Origin: an uncultured Clostridium sp.
GTDB taxonomy: Bacteria; Bacillota; Clostridia; Lachnospirales; Lachnospiraceae
Reading direction: 5' to 3'
Assembly (NCBI GenBank): GCA_900555045.1
Contig: USJW01000012.1
Location: forward strand, 1 to 59,740
Length of the DNA: 59,740 bases
Part shown: piece after piece, positions 49,892 through 58,481 of the stretch
Numbering within the stretch: position 1 is the stretch's first letter
How the letters are laid out: each line of letters opens with the position of its first letter
Notes under the pieces: model-generated
Databases searched by the model: none
Seen by the model: only the letters and a program-made list of their open reading frames with translations
Told to the model about the DNA's origin: nothing
Translations under genes and position numbers: made by a program

Positions 49892-50845
49892 GTGAGAGAT
49901 ATTGATCATGTGGAGTTTAAGAGTGGGAACCGGGAGGAGAGGCTGCCGGGGTATGCGGCGGACTTTCCGTATATTGCGTCGCGGGTGGACACGGGGCGGT
50001 TGGCGGGGGCGCAGTCGCCGTGGCATTGGCACAGGGAGGCGGAGCTGTTCTACGTGAAGAAGGGGACGCTTAGGTACGTCACGCCCGGGGGGAGTTTTAC
50101 GTTTGCCGCGGGGAGCGGGGGCCTGGTCAACTCGAATGTGCTGCACATGGCGCGGCAATTGGGGGAGGAGAACTGCGTCAGCCTGATCCATATCTTTGAC
50201 CCGGTGCTCATTGACGGGGGGCACCACACGCGGATCGGGCAAAAGTTCGTGGTTCCGCTCATCTCGGCGGGGGATACAGAGCTGGTGGAGTTAAACAGAG
50301 AGGTGGAGGCGCACCGGCCGGTGTTGGAGGCGCTTGAGAGGTCGTTCTGCCTGGATGAGGCGGGATTTGACTATGAGGTTCAGCTGAGGAATGCGCTGTC
50401 GTCCATCTGGTGCGAGGTGTTTTACCTGTGCAGGGCCCAGGGGCAGGCGGGGCGGGGAGGGAAGGGGCGGTCGGATGAGAAGGCCAAGCTGATGATCGCC
50501 TATATCCATGAGCACCTGGAGGAGAAGCTGACCACGGCGGCCATCGCGGCCTCGGCTTACATCAGCGAGAGGGAGTGCTTCCGGGTGTTTGGGTCGCTTT
50601 TACACACCACGCCGCTTGCGTACCTCACGGACTGCAGGCTGGAGCGGGCCTGCGATATGCTGGCGTATGGGGATGAGCCGGTGACGGAGATCGGGTATCT
50701 CTGCGGCCTGGGGAGCAGCAGCTATTTCGGGAAGACCTTCCGCCGCCGCTTTGGGTGCACGCCCACGGAGTACCGGGGACGTTGGCAGGATCGTGATAAT
50801 AGCGGGCGCAATCCGGATAGGAGCAGGGCGCGGGAAGGATTATAA
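49892..50845 (+). CDS. AraC-family transcriptional regulator
   Basis: Regulator with an N-terminal cupin-like sensor (HWHREAELFYVKKGTLRYVTPGGSFTF as strands) and a C-terminal double helix-turn-helix (LTTAAIAASAYISERECFRVF, then VTEIGYLCGLGSSSYFGKTFRRRFGCTPTEYR). 317 aa. GTG start with GGAGGAG 6 bases before. The tail after TEYR is short and polar. Its targets are not evident; it follows the YfcC/M20 operon and a terminator, on the same strand. Codon use is unusually G-rich. Confidence 0.9.
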   Translation: MRDIDHVEFKSGNREERLPGYAADFPYIASRVDTGRLAGAQSPWHWHREAELFYVKKGTLRYVTPGGSFTFAAGSGGLVNSNVLHMARQLGEENCVSLIHIFDPVLIDGGHHTRIGQKFVVPLISAGDTELVELNREVEAHRPVLEALERSFCLDEAGFDYEVQLRNALSSIWCEVFYLCRAQGQAGRGGKGRSDEKAKLMIAYIHEHLEEKLTTAAIAASAYISERECFRVFGSLLHTTPLAYLTDCRLERACDMLAYGDEPVTEIGYLCGLGSSSYFGKTFRRRFGCTPTEYRGRWQDRDNSGRNPDRSRAREGL

Positions 50846-50897
50846 TGATATTCACCAGGAGGCCATGGGGCCTCGGGGAGACGGGAGGGTGAATATC

Positions 50898-51164
50898 ATG
50901 CTGAAGTTCAAAATCCATAATCTGGAGGGCTTTTTGGAGGTCGTGAACAGCTGCAGGGGGCCGGTGGATCTCTACGGACCGGGAAAGGCGGATGGGGATC
51001 TGCGGGGCAACCGGGTGGTCCAGAGGGAGCTCTGGGACGTCTTTCGGGCGAACCGCGGGGAGGTGGAGCTGTGGCTCTACGTGCCGGATCCCAAGGACTA
51101 TCTGAGCGTGGTCCACTTCTACACGGCGGAGAACTGGTGGAGATCCGGGAGCGAAACCGCGTGA
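50898..51164 (+). CDS. Small conserved-looking protein of unknown function
   Basis: 88 aa from the ATG at 50898, which has a GGGAGGG site 8 bases upstream; the frame is open further left but without a ribosome site. No signal peptide or membrane segment. It begins MLKFKIHNLEGFLEVVNSC and has the core VDLYGPGKADGDL and LWLYVPDPKDYLSVVHFY, which looks like a compact globular domain. I do not recognise the family. It lies 52 bases after the AraC gene and may be transcribed with it. Confidence 0.65.
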   Translation: MLKFKIHNLEGFLEVVNSCRGPVDLYGPGKADGDLRGNRVVQRELWDVFRANRGEVELWLYVPDPKDYLSVVHFYTAENWWRSGSETA

Positions 51165-51211
51165 TCCGGCCGTCCAATTCTTAAATTATAGTAAAATATT
51201 GTGGCCTTCCA

Positions 51212-51240
51212 TTGACTTTCCGGCCCGCCGTGGATATAGT
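51212..51240 (+). promoter_or_regulatory. Sigma-A promoter of the small zinc-ribbon gene
   Basis: TTGACT (51212-51217) and TATAGT (51235-51240) with a 17-base spacer, 39 bases before the ATG at 51280. Confidence 0.6.
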
Positions 51241-51279
51241 ATTCTTCGAATGTGAATACAATTACGAGGGGGATGTGGA

Positions 51280-51684
51280 ATGGGAAAGTTCAGGGAAAAG
51301 ATGCGCCAGTTTATGATCGGGCGGTACGGAATGGATCAGCTGAACCAGTTTCTGCTGTACGCGATTCTGGCGGTGATTCTGATCAACCTGTTTGCCGGGA
51401 AATGGTTTTTGGAGCTGCTTGAGCTGGCGGGGTTGGCGTATCTGTACTTTCGCATGCTCTCGCGCAACATCAGCAGGCGCTACCAGGAGAACCAGGTGTT
51501 TCTGGGCCTCAAATTCCGCGTGAGCGAGCCCTTTAAGAAATGGAAATTCCGGGCGGAGGAGCGCAGGAAGTTCCACATTTATAAATGCCCCAGCTGCGGC
51601 CAGAAGGTGCGAATCCCCAGAGGGCGCGGGAAGGTGAGCATCCACTGCCCCAAATGCGGGACGGACTTTATCAAAAAGAGCTGA
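51280..51684 (+). CDS. Small membrane protein with a C-terminal zinc ribbon
   Basis: 134 aa. One or two hydrophobic segments (about residues 23-60) are followed by a basic stretch and a C-terminal zinc ribbon, CPSCGQKVRIP and CPKCGTDF (two CxxC knuckles about 24 residues apart). A basic face next to the ribbon could bind nucleic acid or protein. I do not know a characterised member. It is a single gene with its own promoter and a strong terminator. Confidence 0.75.
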   Translation: MGKFREKMRQFMIGRYGMDQLNQFLLYAILAVILINLFAGKWFLELLELAGLAYLYFRMLSRNISRRYQENQVFLGLKFRVSEPFKKWKFRAEERRKFHIYKCPSCGQKVRIPRGRGKVSIHCPKCGTDFIKKS

Positions 51685-51733
51685 GACGGCGCGGGCGCTT
51701 TGGAAGGCGGTCCGCAGAGCCGTGGCGGTATGA

Positions 51734-51780
51734 ATAGCACTGAATTCACAGGAGATGGAATTCAGTGCTATATTTTTTTT
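51734..51780 (+). terminator. Strong terminator after the zinc-ribbon gene
   Basis: A perfect 14-bp stem (51734-51747 with 51758-51771), 10-base loop, followed by a long T run. Confidence 0.92.
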
Positions 51781-51843
51781 CGGGGATTGCAGGGGAGAGC
51801 GTAGGACATTGGACGCGAATGTTTGAAAGTTTGAAAAAAATGG

Positions 51844-51872
51844 TTGACAGGGATAACTGTACATGTTATAGT
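51844..51872 (+). promoter_or_regulatory. Sigma-A promoter of the Rrf2/redox operon
   Basis: TTGACA (51844-51849) and TATAGT (51867-51872), 17-base spacer, 68 bases before the Rrf2 start codon. Confidence 0.78.
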
Positions 51873-51907
51873 TACAGCATGAAATGTAATTTTTAAAATT
51901 ACAGTTA
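51854..51907. promoter_or_regulatory. Repeated inverted half-sites over the Rrf2 promoter, candidate operator
   Basis: TAACTGTA (51854-51861) and TATAGTTA (51867-51874) form a near-perfect dyad lying between and over the -35 and -10 elements; the exact complement TACAGTTA recurs at 51900-51907. A further AT palindrome (GTAATTTT/TAAAATTAC, 51886-51902) lies between. This suits autorepression by the Rrf2 protein. Confidence 0.55.
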
Positions 51908-51939
51908 ACACAAGGCTCAATTCAAGGGGGAATAGGAAA

Positions 51940-52377
51940 ATGACAAGCGATTACTGTGTGGCGGTTCACGCTCTGGTTTATCTGAATCACAAGGCAAAGG
52001 TACTCTCCAGCGAGGAGCTGGCGGAGAATATCTGTACGAACCCGGCCAGGGTGCGCAAGGTAATGGCAAAGCTTAAAAAGGCCGAACTGGTGAAGACGAG
52101 GGAAGGAAGTGAGGGCGGATACCTGTTTGTAAAGGACCCGGCGCAGGTGACGCTGGCGCAGGTGGCGGAGGCGTTAGAGGTACGGTTTGTGGAGACCTCC
52201 TGGAAGAGCGGGGACACGGATATGGCGTGTCTGGTGGCCTCCGGCATGGCGGCGCTGATGGACGATGTGTTTGAGCGGTTGAATGAAAGCTGCATGGGAC
52301 AGCTGAGGGAGATTACGATCGCCACGCTGGACCAGCGCATATTTGGAAGTGGAAAGAAGAACATAGCGGCAATTTGA
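51940..52377 (+). CDS. Rrf2-family transcriptional regulator
   Basis: 145-aa winged-helix regulator: CVAVHALVYLNHKAKVLSSEELAENICTNPARVRKVMAKLKKAELVKTREGSEGGYLF covers the helix-turn-helix and wing, seen as ordered blocks. It lacks the three closely spaced cysteines of IscR/NsrR, having single ones such as in DMACLVAS and ESCMGQ, so it is more likely a thiol- or small-molecule sensor than an iron-sulfur sensor. It starts an operon with a flavin disulfide reductase and a CcdA-thioredoxin protein. Confidence 0.9.
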   Translation: MTSDYCVAVHALVYLNHKAKVLSSEELAENICTNPARVRKVMAKLKKAELVKTREGSEGGYLFVKDPAQVTLAQVAEALEVRFVETSWKSGDTDMACLVASGMAALMDDVFERLNESCMGQLREITIATLDQRIFGSGKKNIAAI

Positions 52378-52401
52378 GTCTCAGGAAAGGGGATAGGAAC
52401 C

Positions 52402-53769
52402 ATGAGGAACTATCAGAATATCATTATTGGTTTTGGCAAGGGAGGAAAGACACTGGCGGGCGCGCTGGCGAAGGCAGGACAGACGGTGGCGATGGTTGAG
52501 AAGTCCAACAAAATGTACGGAGGCACCTGCATCAACGTGGCGTGTATTCCCACCAAATATCTGGAGAACCAGGCCAGAAGCGCCGAGGCCGCAGGCGGTT
52601 CCTTTGGGGAGCGCAGCGAGCGCTACCGGAAGGCCATCGAGGGCAAGAGAGCGCTCACATCCGGGCTTCGCCAAAAGAACTTTGAGAAGCTGGATGTTCT
52701 GGCTAATGTGGATATTCTGACCGGTACCGGCAGCTTTACGGACAGTCACCACGTCCAGGTGGTCATGGAGGACGGCGCCACCGAAGTGCTGGAGGGCGAG
52801 CGGATCTTCATCAACACCGGTTCCTACCCCTTTATCCCCCCGATCGCTGGCCTCGCGGAGAGCCGGTTTTCCTACACCAGCGAGTCCATGATGGAGATGG
52901 AGGAGTTGCCGAGACGCCTCTTAATCATCGGCGGCGGCTACATCGGCCTGGAATTTGCGTCCATTTTCCGCAATTTCGGCTCCGAGGTGACCATCCTCCA
53001 GGACGGCCCGCGTTTCCTGCCGAGGGATGACGAGGAGGTTGCCGCTGCGGTGAAAAAGAGCCTTGAGGAGCGGGGAGTCCGCATCATCACCGGCGCAAAG
53101 ATCACGGAGGTGAAGGACTTAGAGCGCGCTGCGGTGATCCGCGCCGAGGTGGACGGGGCCGCTTACGAGGCGGAGGGCGAGGCCATCCTGGTCGCCACCG
53201 GCCGCAGACCCAACGTGCAGGGCTTAAATCTGGAGGCTGCGGGCGTGAAGCTCACCGGGCGCGGCGAGATCGAGACGGACGCAGGGCTTCGCACCAGCGT
53301 GCCCCATATCTGGGCCATGGGCGATGTGAAGGGCGGACTTCAGTTCACCTACATTTCCCTGGACGATTTCCGGATCGTGAAATCCCAGATTTTAGGAGAC
53401 GGGGACCGCACCGTCATGAACCGCGGCCAGGTGGCCTTCAGCGTGTTCGTGGATCCGCCCTTCTCCAGAATCGGGCTCAGCGAGGCGGAGGCCGTCGCGG
53501 CCGGACACAAGGTGAAGGTGGGCCGCCTGGTGGTCGGCACTATGCCCAGGGCAAAGCTTCTCGGGCGCACCACGGGCCTCATGAAGGCGGTGGTGGACGG
53601 GGAGACCGGCCTGGTGCTGGGCGCGCAGCTGTTCTGCTCCGAGTCCCAGGAGCTGATCAATATGATCAAGCTGGCCATGGACGCAAAGCTCCCGTACACG
53701 GTGCTGAGGGACGGAATCTACACGCACCCCACCATGAGCGAGGGCATGAACGACTTGTTTGCAATATAA
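52402..53769 (+). CDS. RclA/Har-type flavin disulfide oxidoreductase
   Basis: Class I pyridine nucleotide-disulfide reductase. FAD loop GFGKGGKTLA at residues 10-19, redox cysteines Cys43 and Cys48 in GGTCINVACIPTK, NAD loop IIGGGYIGLEFA, second FAD block IWAMGDVKGG, and a C-terminal end THPTMSEGMNDLF. That ending and the lack of a long N-terminal metal domain place it near RclA and hypothiocyanous acid reductases rather than lipoamide dehydrogenase or MerA. 455 aa. Likely role: NAD(P)H-dependent reduction of reactive oxidants such as HOSCN in the cytoplasm, a defence useful in mucosal sites (inference from family). Confidence 0.87.
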   Translation: MRNYQNIIIGFGKGGKTLAGALAKAGQTVAMVEKSNKMYGGTCINVACIPTKYLENQARSAEAAGGSFGERSERYRKAIEGKRALTSGLRQKNFEKLDVLANVDILTGTGSFTDSHHVQVVMEDGATEVLEGERIFINTGSYPFIPPIAGLAESRFSYTSESMMEMEELPRRLLIIGGGYIGLEFASIFRNFGSEVTILQDGPRFLPRDDEEVAAAVKKSLEERGVRIITGAKITEVKDLERAAVIRAEVDGAAYEAEGEAILVATGRRPNVQGLNLEAAGVKLTGRGEIETDAGLRTSVPHIWAMGDVKGGLQFTYISLDDFRIVKSQILGDGDRTVMNRGQVAFSVFVDPPFSRIGLSEAEAVAAGHKVKVGRLVVGTMPRAKLLGRTTGLMKAVVDGETGLVLGAQLFCSESQELINMIKLAMDAKLPYTVLRDGIYTHPTMSEGMNDLFAI

Positions 53770-53835
53770 TCTGACTGGAATATGACGCCGGCCCTGACCC
53801 GGGCCGGTGAGGCGAGATGATGAGAGGAGATGTTT

Positions 53836-55215
53836 ATGGGTTTTTCAATTGGAACCGGAGTACCGGTGATTACCGTATTTATTCAGGGGCTGCTGAGCTT
53901 TTTCTCCCCCTGTGTGCTGCCGCTTGTACCGTTATATATCAGCTATCTGGCGGGAGGTGCCAGGACCGTGGATGAGAACGGCCGTGTGACCTACCCCCGC
54001 AGCCGGGTGATGGTGAACACACTGTTCTTTGTGCTGGGAATCAGCTTTACATTCTTTGTGCTGGGCTTCGGCTTCTCGGCACTGGGCGCGTTCTTCAGCA
54101 ATAACCGGACGTGGTTTGCAAGGGTCAGCGGTATCATCATGGTGCTGTTCGGACTCTACCAGCTGGGTGCCCTGGGACACTCCAATACCATTGAGCGGGA
54201 GCACCGCCTCCCCTTCAACCTGAGCCGTTTTACCATGAACCCGCTTGTGGCGCTGATTCTGGGCTTCACCTTCAGCTTCGCCTGGACGCCCTGCGTGGGC
54301 CCCACCCTCGGGAGCGTGCTCCTGATGGTTTCGTCCGCGGGGCAGAAGACCCAGGGCCTCTGGCTCATCGCCGTGTACACCCTGGGCTTTGTGATCCCGT
54401 TTCTGGCGGTGGGCCTGTTCACAGGCACGGTGCTGGACTTCTTCAAAAACCACCAGAGCGTGGTGCGCTACACCGTGAAGGTGGGCGGCGCGCTGCTGAT
54501 CCTGATGGGCGTCATGACCTTCACCGGCTACATGAACGGCATCACCAGCTACCTGTCCTCCTTCGGCGGGTCGGGAGCGCCGAAAACTGAGCAGACTGCG
54601 CCGAAGACCCCGGGCGGAGCGGAAAACGCAGGGCAGCCGGAAGGCGGTTCTGGTTCGGCGGCGGACGGGCAGAATGACCCGGCTGGCCAGGCAGGCCAAT
54701 CGGGCCAGACTTCCGGCAGCACCGACGAGACCAGCGCGGCCGAGGAGGCGGAGGCGACTCCGGCGCCGGACTTCACCCTGACGGACCAGTACGGAAACAC
54801 GCACACTCTGTCCGACTACAAGGGCAAGACCGTGTTCCTCAACTTCTGGGCCACCTGGTGCGGGCCCTGCCAGCGGGAGATGCCCGAGATCCAGGAGCTC
54901 TACGAGCGCTACGGCAAGAACGAGGGCGACTTAATCGTGCTGGGCGTTGCGAACCCCAAGACGGATGAGAACCCCAACAACAGCGATGTGAGCCAGGAGG
55001 AGGTCGAGCAGTTCCTGACGGACCACGGCTACACGTTCCCGGTGGTGATGGACACGACCAGCGATGTGTTTTACCAGTATATGATCCGCTCGTTCCCCAC
55101 CACGTTCATGATCGACAAGGACGGAAACGTGTTTGGGTATGCCTCGGGCACGCTCAGCGGGGACATGATGGAGAGCATCGTGCAGCAGACGATGACCGGG
55201 GTCCGTGCCCAGTAA
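53836..55215 (+). CDS. CcdA-thioredoxin fusion: membrane electron carrier with exported TlpA-like domain
   Basis: N-terminal CcdA/DsbD-beta domain with about six membrane segments and the paired redox cysteines in FFSPCVLPLVP and FAWTPCVGPTLG; then a low-complexity Ala/Gly/Gln/Pro/Ser linker (about residues 245-305) and a C-terminal TlpA/ResA-type thioredoxin domain with WCGPC. About 459 aa. The ATG at 53836 is favoured over 53830 by the GAGAGGAG spacing. The fusion should move electrons from cytoplasmic thioredoxin to extracytoplasmic disulfides. It follows the RclA-type reductase by 66 bases and is the end of the redox operon. Confidence 0.88.
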   Translation: MGFSIGTGVPVITVFIQGLLSFFSPCVLPLVPLYISYLAGGARTVDENGRVTYPRSRVMVNTLFFVLGISFTFFVLGFGFSALGAFFSNNRTWFARVSGIIMVLFGLYQLGALGHSNTIEREHRLPFNLSRFTMNPLVALILGFTFSFAWTPCVGPTLGSVLLMVSSAGQKTQGLWLIAVYTLGFVIPFLAVGLFTGTVLDFFKNHQSVVRYTVKVGGALLILMGVMTFTGYMNGITSYLSSFGGSGAPKTEQTAPKTPGGAENAGQPEGGSGSAADGQNDPAGQAGQSGQTSGSTDETSAAEEAEATPAPDFTLTDQYGNTHTLSDYKGKTVFLNFWATWCGPCQREMPEIQELYERYGKNEGDLIVLGVANPKTDENPNNSDVSQEEVEQFLTDHGYTFPVVMDTTSDVFYQYMIRSFPTTFMIDKDGNVFGYASGTLSGDMMESIVQQTMTGVRAQ

Positions 55216-55355
55216 ATGGGTTTGCAGTAAATTCAGAAATCGTGTAAAATGACGGGGGATCACTCAGGCAACATGGGTGGTCCCTTAAAAAAATTGCACT
55301 GTATTTAATAAAAATTTTATAAAGCATGGAAAAATGCACAAAAAGAAAAATGCAA

Positions 55356-55385
55356 TTGACAAGTAGTTGTGTAATGTGATAACAT
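55356..55385 (+). promoter_or_regulatory. Sigma-A promoter of the purine degradation operon
   Basis: TTGACA (55356-55361) and TAACAT (55380-55385) with an 18-base spacer, upstream of the riboswitch-like leader. The 431-base gap 55216-55646 holds only this promoter and the structured leader. Confidence 0.6.
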
Positions 55386-55439
55386 AAAGATACCAACAAT
55401 CACAAAAAATTTTAGATCCATGTAGAAAACTTATATATG

Positions 55440-55490
55440 CTCATAATCGGATGAGTGTTTCTACCAACTACCGCAATAGTTGACTATGAG
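55440..55490 (+). ncRNA. Purine-riboswitch-like aptamer lacking P2
   Basis: Elements of the guanine-family riboswitch appear in order: P1 5' strand CTCATA, the J2/3 block TTTCTACC (55458-55465), P3 CAACTA/TAGTTG (55465-55470 with 55477-55482) with loop CCGCAA, then GACTATGAG whose C corresponds to the ligand-reading C74 of guanine-type aptamers and whose TATGAG closes P1. Between J1/2 and J2/3 there are only about 12 bases, so the normal P2 stem and L2 loop are missing, and the L2-L3 kissing contact cannot form. The leader precedes guanine deaminase, so a purine (guanine, xanthine or a derivative) is the likely ligand. Variant classes of this aptamer with altered ligands are known; I cannot assign it to one. 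Confidence 0.65.
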
Positions 55491-55571
55491 TTTTCACATT
55501 TCTGCCGTCCAGCTGTTGGAAGCTGGTTGACAGGAGTGTGAGCTTGCAATGACAGCGGTAGTTGGTTTTTT
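55463..55571 (+). terminator. Terminator of the riboswitch-like leader, mutually exclusive with aptamer P3
   Basis: ACCAACTACCGC (55463-55474) is exactly complementary to GCGGTAGTTGGT (55555-55566), followed by TTTTTC. The 5' arm covers the last bases of J2/3 and the whole 5' strand of P3. Ligand binding would hold P3 and block the terminator, so purine should turn the operon on. A small inner hairpin (CCAGCT/AGCTGG) lies between the arms. Confidence 0.7.
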
Positions 55572-55646
55572 CGTTGTGATTTCAGCCGTCCGGAAGGCTG
55601 ACCGCTGCTTATGCCAAGCCTGGAGTAGGAAGAAGTAGGAGGGCCT

Positions 55647-56924
55647 ATGAGCGAAACACAAAATTTTATCTTAAGAGGCGACATCTGCTATAGCCTATCC
55701 CCAACAGAGCTCGAGACGGTGGAGAGGGGATATCTGGTCTGTGAGGACGGCAGAAGCGCCGGGGTTTACAGCGAGCTGCCTGAGCAGTATGCCGGATGGC
55801 CGGTTACGGATTACGGGGATAACCTGATTATCCCGGGGCTGGTGGACTTACATCTGCACGCGCCGCAGTACGGCTTTCGGGGCCTGGGAATGGACCTGGA
55901 GCTGTTAGACTGGCTGAACACGCGGACGTTCCCCGAGGAAGCCAAATACGCCGACCCGGAGTATGCGAGGTGCGGCTACACAATTTTTGCAGACAATATG
56001 AAGCGCAGCGCCACCACCAGAGCCTGCATCTTCGCCACGATTCACCGGGATTCCACGGTTATGCTGATGGATCTGATGGAGGCGACCGGGCTTAGGACCA
56101 TGGTGGGAAAGGTCAATATGGACCGGAACAGCCCGGATATTCTGATTGAGGAAAGTGCCGAGGCGTCCGCCAAAGAGACGGTGGCGTGGCTGGAACAGAT
56201 CAAAGGGCGCTACAAAAACACGAAACCCATTCTGACACCGCGGTTTATCCCCTCCTGTACGGATGAACTGATGGAGCGCTTAGCGAAGATTCAGGCAGAG
56301 ACCGGATTGCCGGTGCAGTCCCATCTGTCGGAGAACAAGGGCGAGATCGCCTGGGTACAGGAGCTTTGTCCCTGGTCTGAGTTCTACGGGGATGCGTATG
56401 ATCACTTTGGACTGTTCGGCGGCGGGGCGGACACGGTGATGGCCCACTGCGTGTGGTCCTCCGAGGAGGAGATCGCGCGGATGAAGGAGCGGGGCGTCTA
56501 TGTGGCCCACTGCCCGCAGAGCAACACGAACCTTTCCTCCGGCATCGCGCCGGTCCGCAGATATCTGGACAGAGGATTGAACGTGGGGCTCGGAACCGAT
56601 GTGGCCGGGGGAACCGGGGAATCCATTTTCCGGGCCATGGCGGATGCGATCCAGGTATCCAAGCTGCGCTGGCGCCTGGTGGATGAGGACTTAAAGCCGC
56701 TGACCGTCCAGGAGGCGTTTTACCTGGGAACAAAGGGCGGCGGAGCGTTCTTTGGGAAGGTTGGAAGCTTTGAGACTGGCTATGAGCTGGATGCGGTGGT
56801 TCTGGATGATTCCGCTTTAAAACACCCGCAGAAGCTCAGTCCGGCCGAGCGGCTGGAACGCCTGATTTATCTGTCCGATGACCGGCAGATCGCCGGGAAG
56901 TATGTGGCGGGACAGAGAGTGTGA
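55647..56924 (+). CDS. guaD: Guanine deaminase
   Basis: Zinc amidohydrolase converting guanine to xanthine and ammonia. Metal and active-site blocks: His69 and His71 in DLHLHAPQYGFRG, LPVQSHLSENKGEIAWV, VMAHCVWSSEEE, CPQSNTNLSSG and GLGTDVAGGTGESIFRAM. 425 aa, usual length. AGGAGGG site before the ATG. Followed by a purine permease and a xanthine dehydrogenase gene, so the operon takes guanine to xanthine and on to urate or further. Confidence 0.92.
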   Translation: MSETQNFILRGDICYSLSPTELETVERGYLVCEDGRSAGVYSELPEQYAGWPVTDYGDNLIIPGLVDLHLHAPQYGFRGLGMDLELLDWLNTRTFPEEAKYADPEYARCGYTIFADNMKRSATTRACIFATIHRDSTVMLMDLMEATGLRTMVGKVNMDRNSPDILIEESAEASAKETVAWLEQIKGRYKNTKPILTPRFIPSCTDELMERLAKIQAETGLPVQSHLSENKGEIAWVQELCPWSEFYGDAYDHFGLFGGGADTVMAHCVWSSEEEIARMKERGVYVAHCPQSNTNLSSGIAPVRRYLDRGLNVGLGTDVAGGTGESIFRAMADAIQVSKLRWRLVDEDLKPLTVQEAFYLGTKGGGAFFGKVGSFETGYELDAVVLDDSALKHPQKLSPAERLERLIYLSDDRQIAGKYVAGQRV

Positions 56925-57005
56925 GTGGTAGGTTTGGGGGGACGCCCGGGAAGCGAACTCCCTTAAAAGAAACAAATATGTTTCAAATTTAAGGAGGTAG
57001 GAAGT

Positions 57006-58400
57006 ATGGAAACAAAAAAGAATCAAGGATTTTTGGAAAACGTGTTCCACCTGTCGGAGAACCACACCGACGCAAAAACGGAGATAATTGCCGGTATCAC
57101 CACGTTCATGACGATGGCGTACATATTGGCGGTTAACCCCAACATCTTAAGCGCATCCGGCATGGACCGGGGAGCGGTGTTCACCGCGACCGCGCTGGCG
57201 TCACTGGTTGCAACCCTGCTCATGGCGGCATTTGCAAACTATCCCTTCGTGTTGGCTCCCGGCATGGGACTGAATGCATACTTCGCATACACCGTAGTGC
57301 TTCAGATGGGCTACACCTGGCAGATGGCATTGGCCGCAGTGTTCGTGGAAGGTTTAATCTTCATCGCACTGTCCTTAACCAATGTGCGTGAAGCGATCTT
57401 CAACGCCATTCCCATAAACTTAAAGCACGCGGTATCCGCCGGTATCGGTCTGTTCATCGCATTCATCGGACTGCAGAACGCAAAGATCGTGGTGGACAGC
57501 GCCACCCTGGTATCGGTTTACTCCTTCAAGGCCTCCCTGGCCAACGGAACCTTCCGCGCTGAGGGAATCACCGTTCTGCTGGCCCTTCTGGGCGTGCTGA
57601 TCACGGCGATCCTGATGGTAAAGAATGTCAAGGGAAATATTCTCTGGGGCATCCTGATCACCTGGATTCTCGGCATCGTGTGTGAGCTGACCGGTCTGTA
57701 CCAGCCCAACCCTGATATGGGTATGTTCAGCGTGATCCCGAATTTCAGCTCCGGTTTTGGAATCCCCAGCATGAAGTCCACCTTTATGCAGCTGGATTTC
57801 AGCAAGGTTGCGTCCCTGGATTTCCTGGTTGTGATGTTTGCGTTCCTGTTTGTGGATATGTTCGATACCCTTGGAACCCTGATCGGCGTGGCCTCCAAGG
57901 CGGATATGCTGGATAAGGACGGCAAGCTGCCGAGAATCCGCGGCGCTCTGCTCTCCGACGCTATCGGAACCTCTGTCGGCGCAATCTTCGGTACCTCCAC
58001 CACCACCACCTTCGTGGAGAGCGCCTCCGGCGTTGCTGAGGGCGGAAGAACCGGTCTGACCGCTGTGACCGCGGCCGCATTCTTCGGACTGAGCCTGTTC
58101 CTGTCCCCGATCTTCCTGGCAATCCCGTCCTTCGCGACGGCTCCGGCTCTGATCGTGGTAGGATTTTTGATGATCTCCGCAATCCTGAAGGTAAACTTCA
58201 ACGATTTCACGGAAGCGATCCCCGCCTACATCGCGGTTATCGCAATGCCGTTCATGTACAGCATCTCCGAGGGCATCGCAATGGGCGTTATCTCCTACGT
58301 TGTGATCAACCTGATTACCGGAAAGGCCAAGGAGAAGAAGATCAGCGCGCTGATGTATGTCCTGGCCGTGTTGTTTGTGCTCAAGTATGTGATGATTTAA
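57006..58400 (+). CDS. AzgA-type purine permease (hypoxanthine/guanine/adenine)
   Basis: NCS2-superfamily, AzgA-like branch. Hallmarks: TDAKTEIIAGITTFMTMAYILAVNP, APGMGLNAYFAYTVV, ISAGIGLF-type block with LKHAVSAGIGLFIAFIG, FVDMFDTLGTLIGVASKADM and GTSTTTTFVESASGVAEGGRTGLTA, all seen as separate motifs. About 12 to 14 membrane segments in 464 aa. AAGGAGG site. A short dyad (GAAAC/GTTTC, 56968-56983) precedes the ribosome site. Function: uptake of guanine or hypoxanthine to feed the adjacent deaminase. Confidence 0.9.
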   Translation: METKKNQGFLENVFHLSENHTDAKTEIIAGITTFMTMAYILAVNPNILSASGMDRGAVFTATALASLVATLLMAAFANYPFVLAPGMGLNAYFAYTVVLQMGYTWQMALAAVFVEGLIFIALSLTNVREAIFNAIPINLKHAVSAGIGLFIAFIGLQNAKIVVDSATLVSVYSFKASLANGTFRAEGITVLLALLGVLITAILMVKNVKGNILWGILITWILGIVCELTGLYQPNPDMGMFSVIPNFSSGFGIPSMKSTFMQLDFSKVASLDFLVVMFAFLFVDMFDTLGTLIGVASKADMLDKDGKLPRIRGALLSDAIGTSVGAIFGTSTTTTFVESASGVAEGGRTGLTAVTAAAFFGLSLFLSPIFLAIPSFATAPALIVVGFLMISAILKVNFNDFTEAIPAYIAVIAMPFMYSISEGIAMGVISYVVINLITGKAKEKKISALMYVLAVLFVLKYVMI

Positions 58401-58481
58401 CCTTACCCGCCAATTTTCACATCGGATGTCTGGACTGAGCAACATCTGTAGGCGTTGGTTTAAAACCAGGAGGTATTGTCA

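Noticed and set aside
55255..55292. Possible terminator after the CcdA-thioredoxin gene (GGGATCAC with GTGGTCCC)
   Set aside because: The stem is plausible but is followed by A residues rather than a T run, so I did not list it.
57420..58445. 341-codon minus-strand frame opposite the AzgA permease
   Set aside because: Antisense shadow with abundant His/Gln/Gly; the plus-strand frame carries all AzgA motifs.
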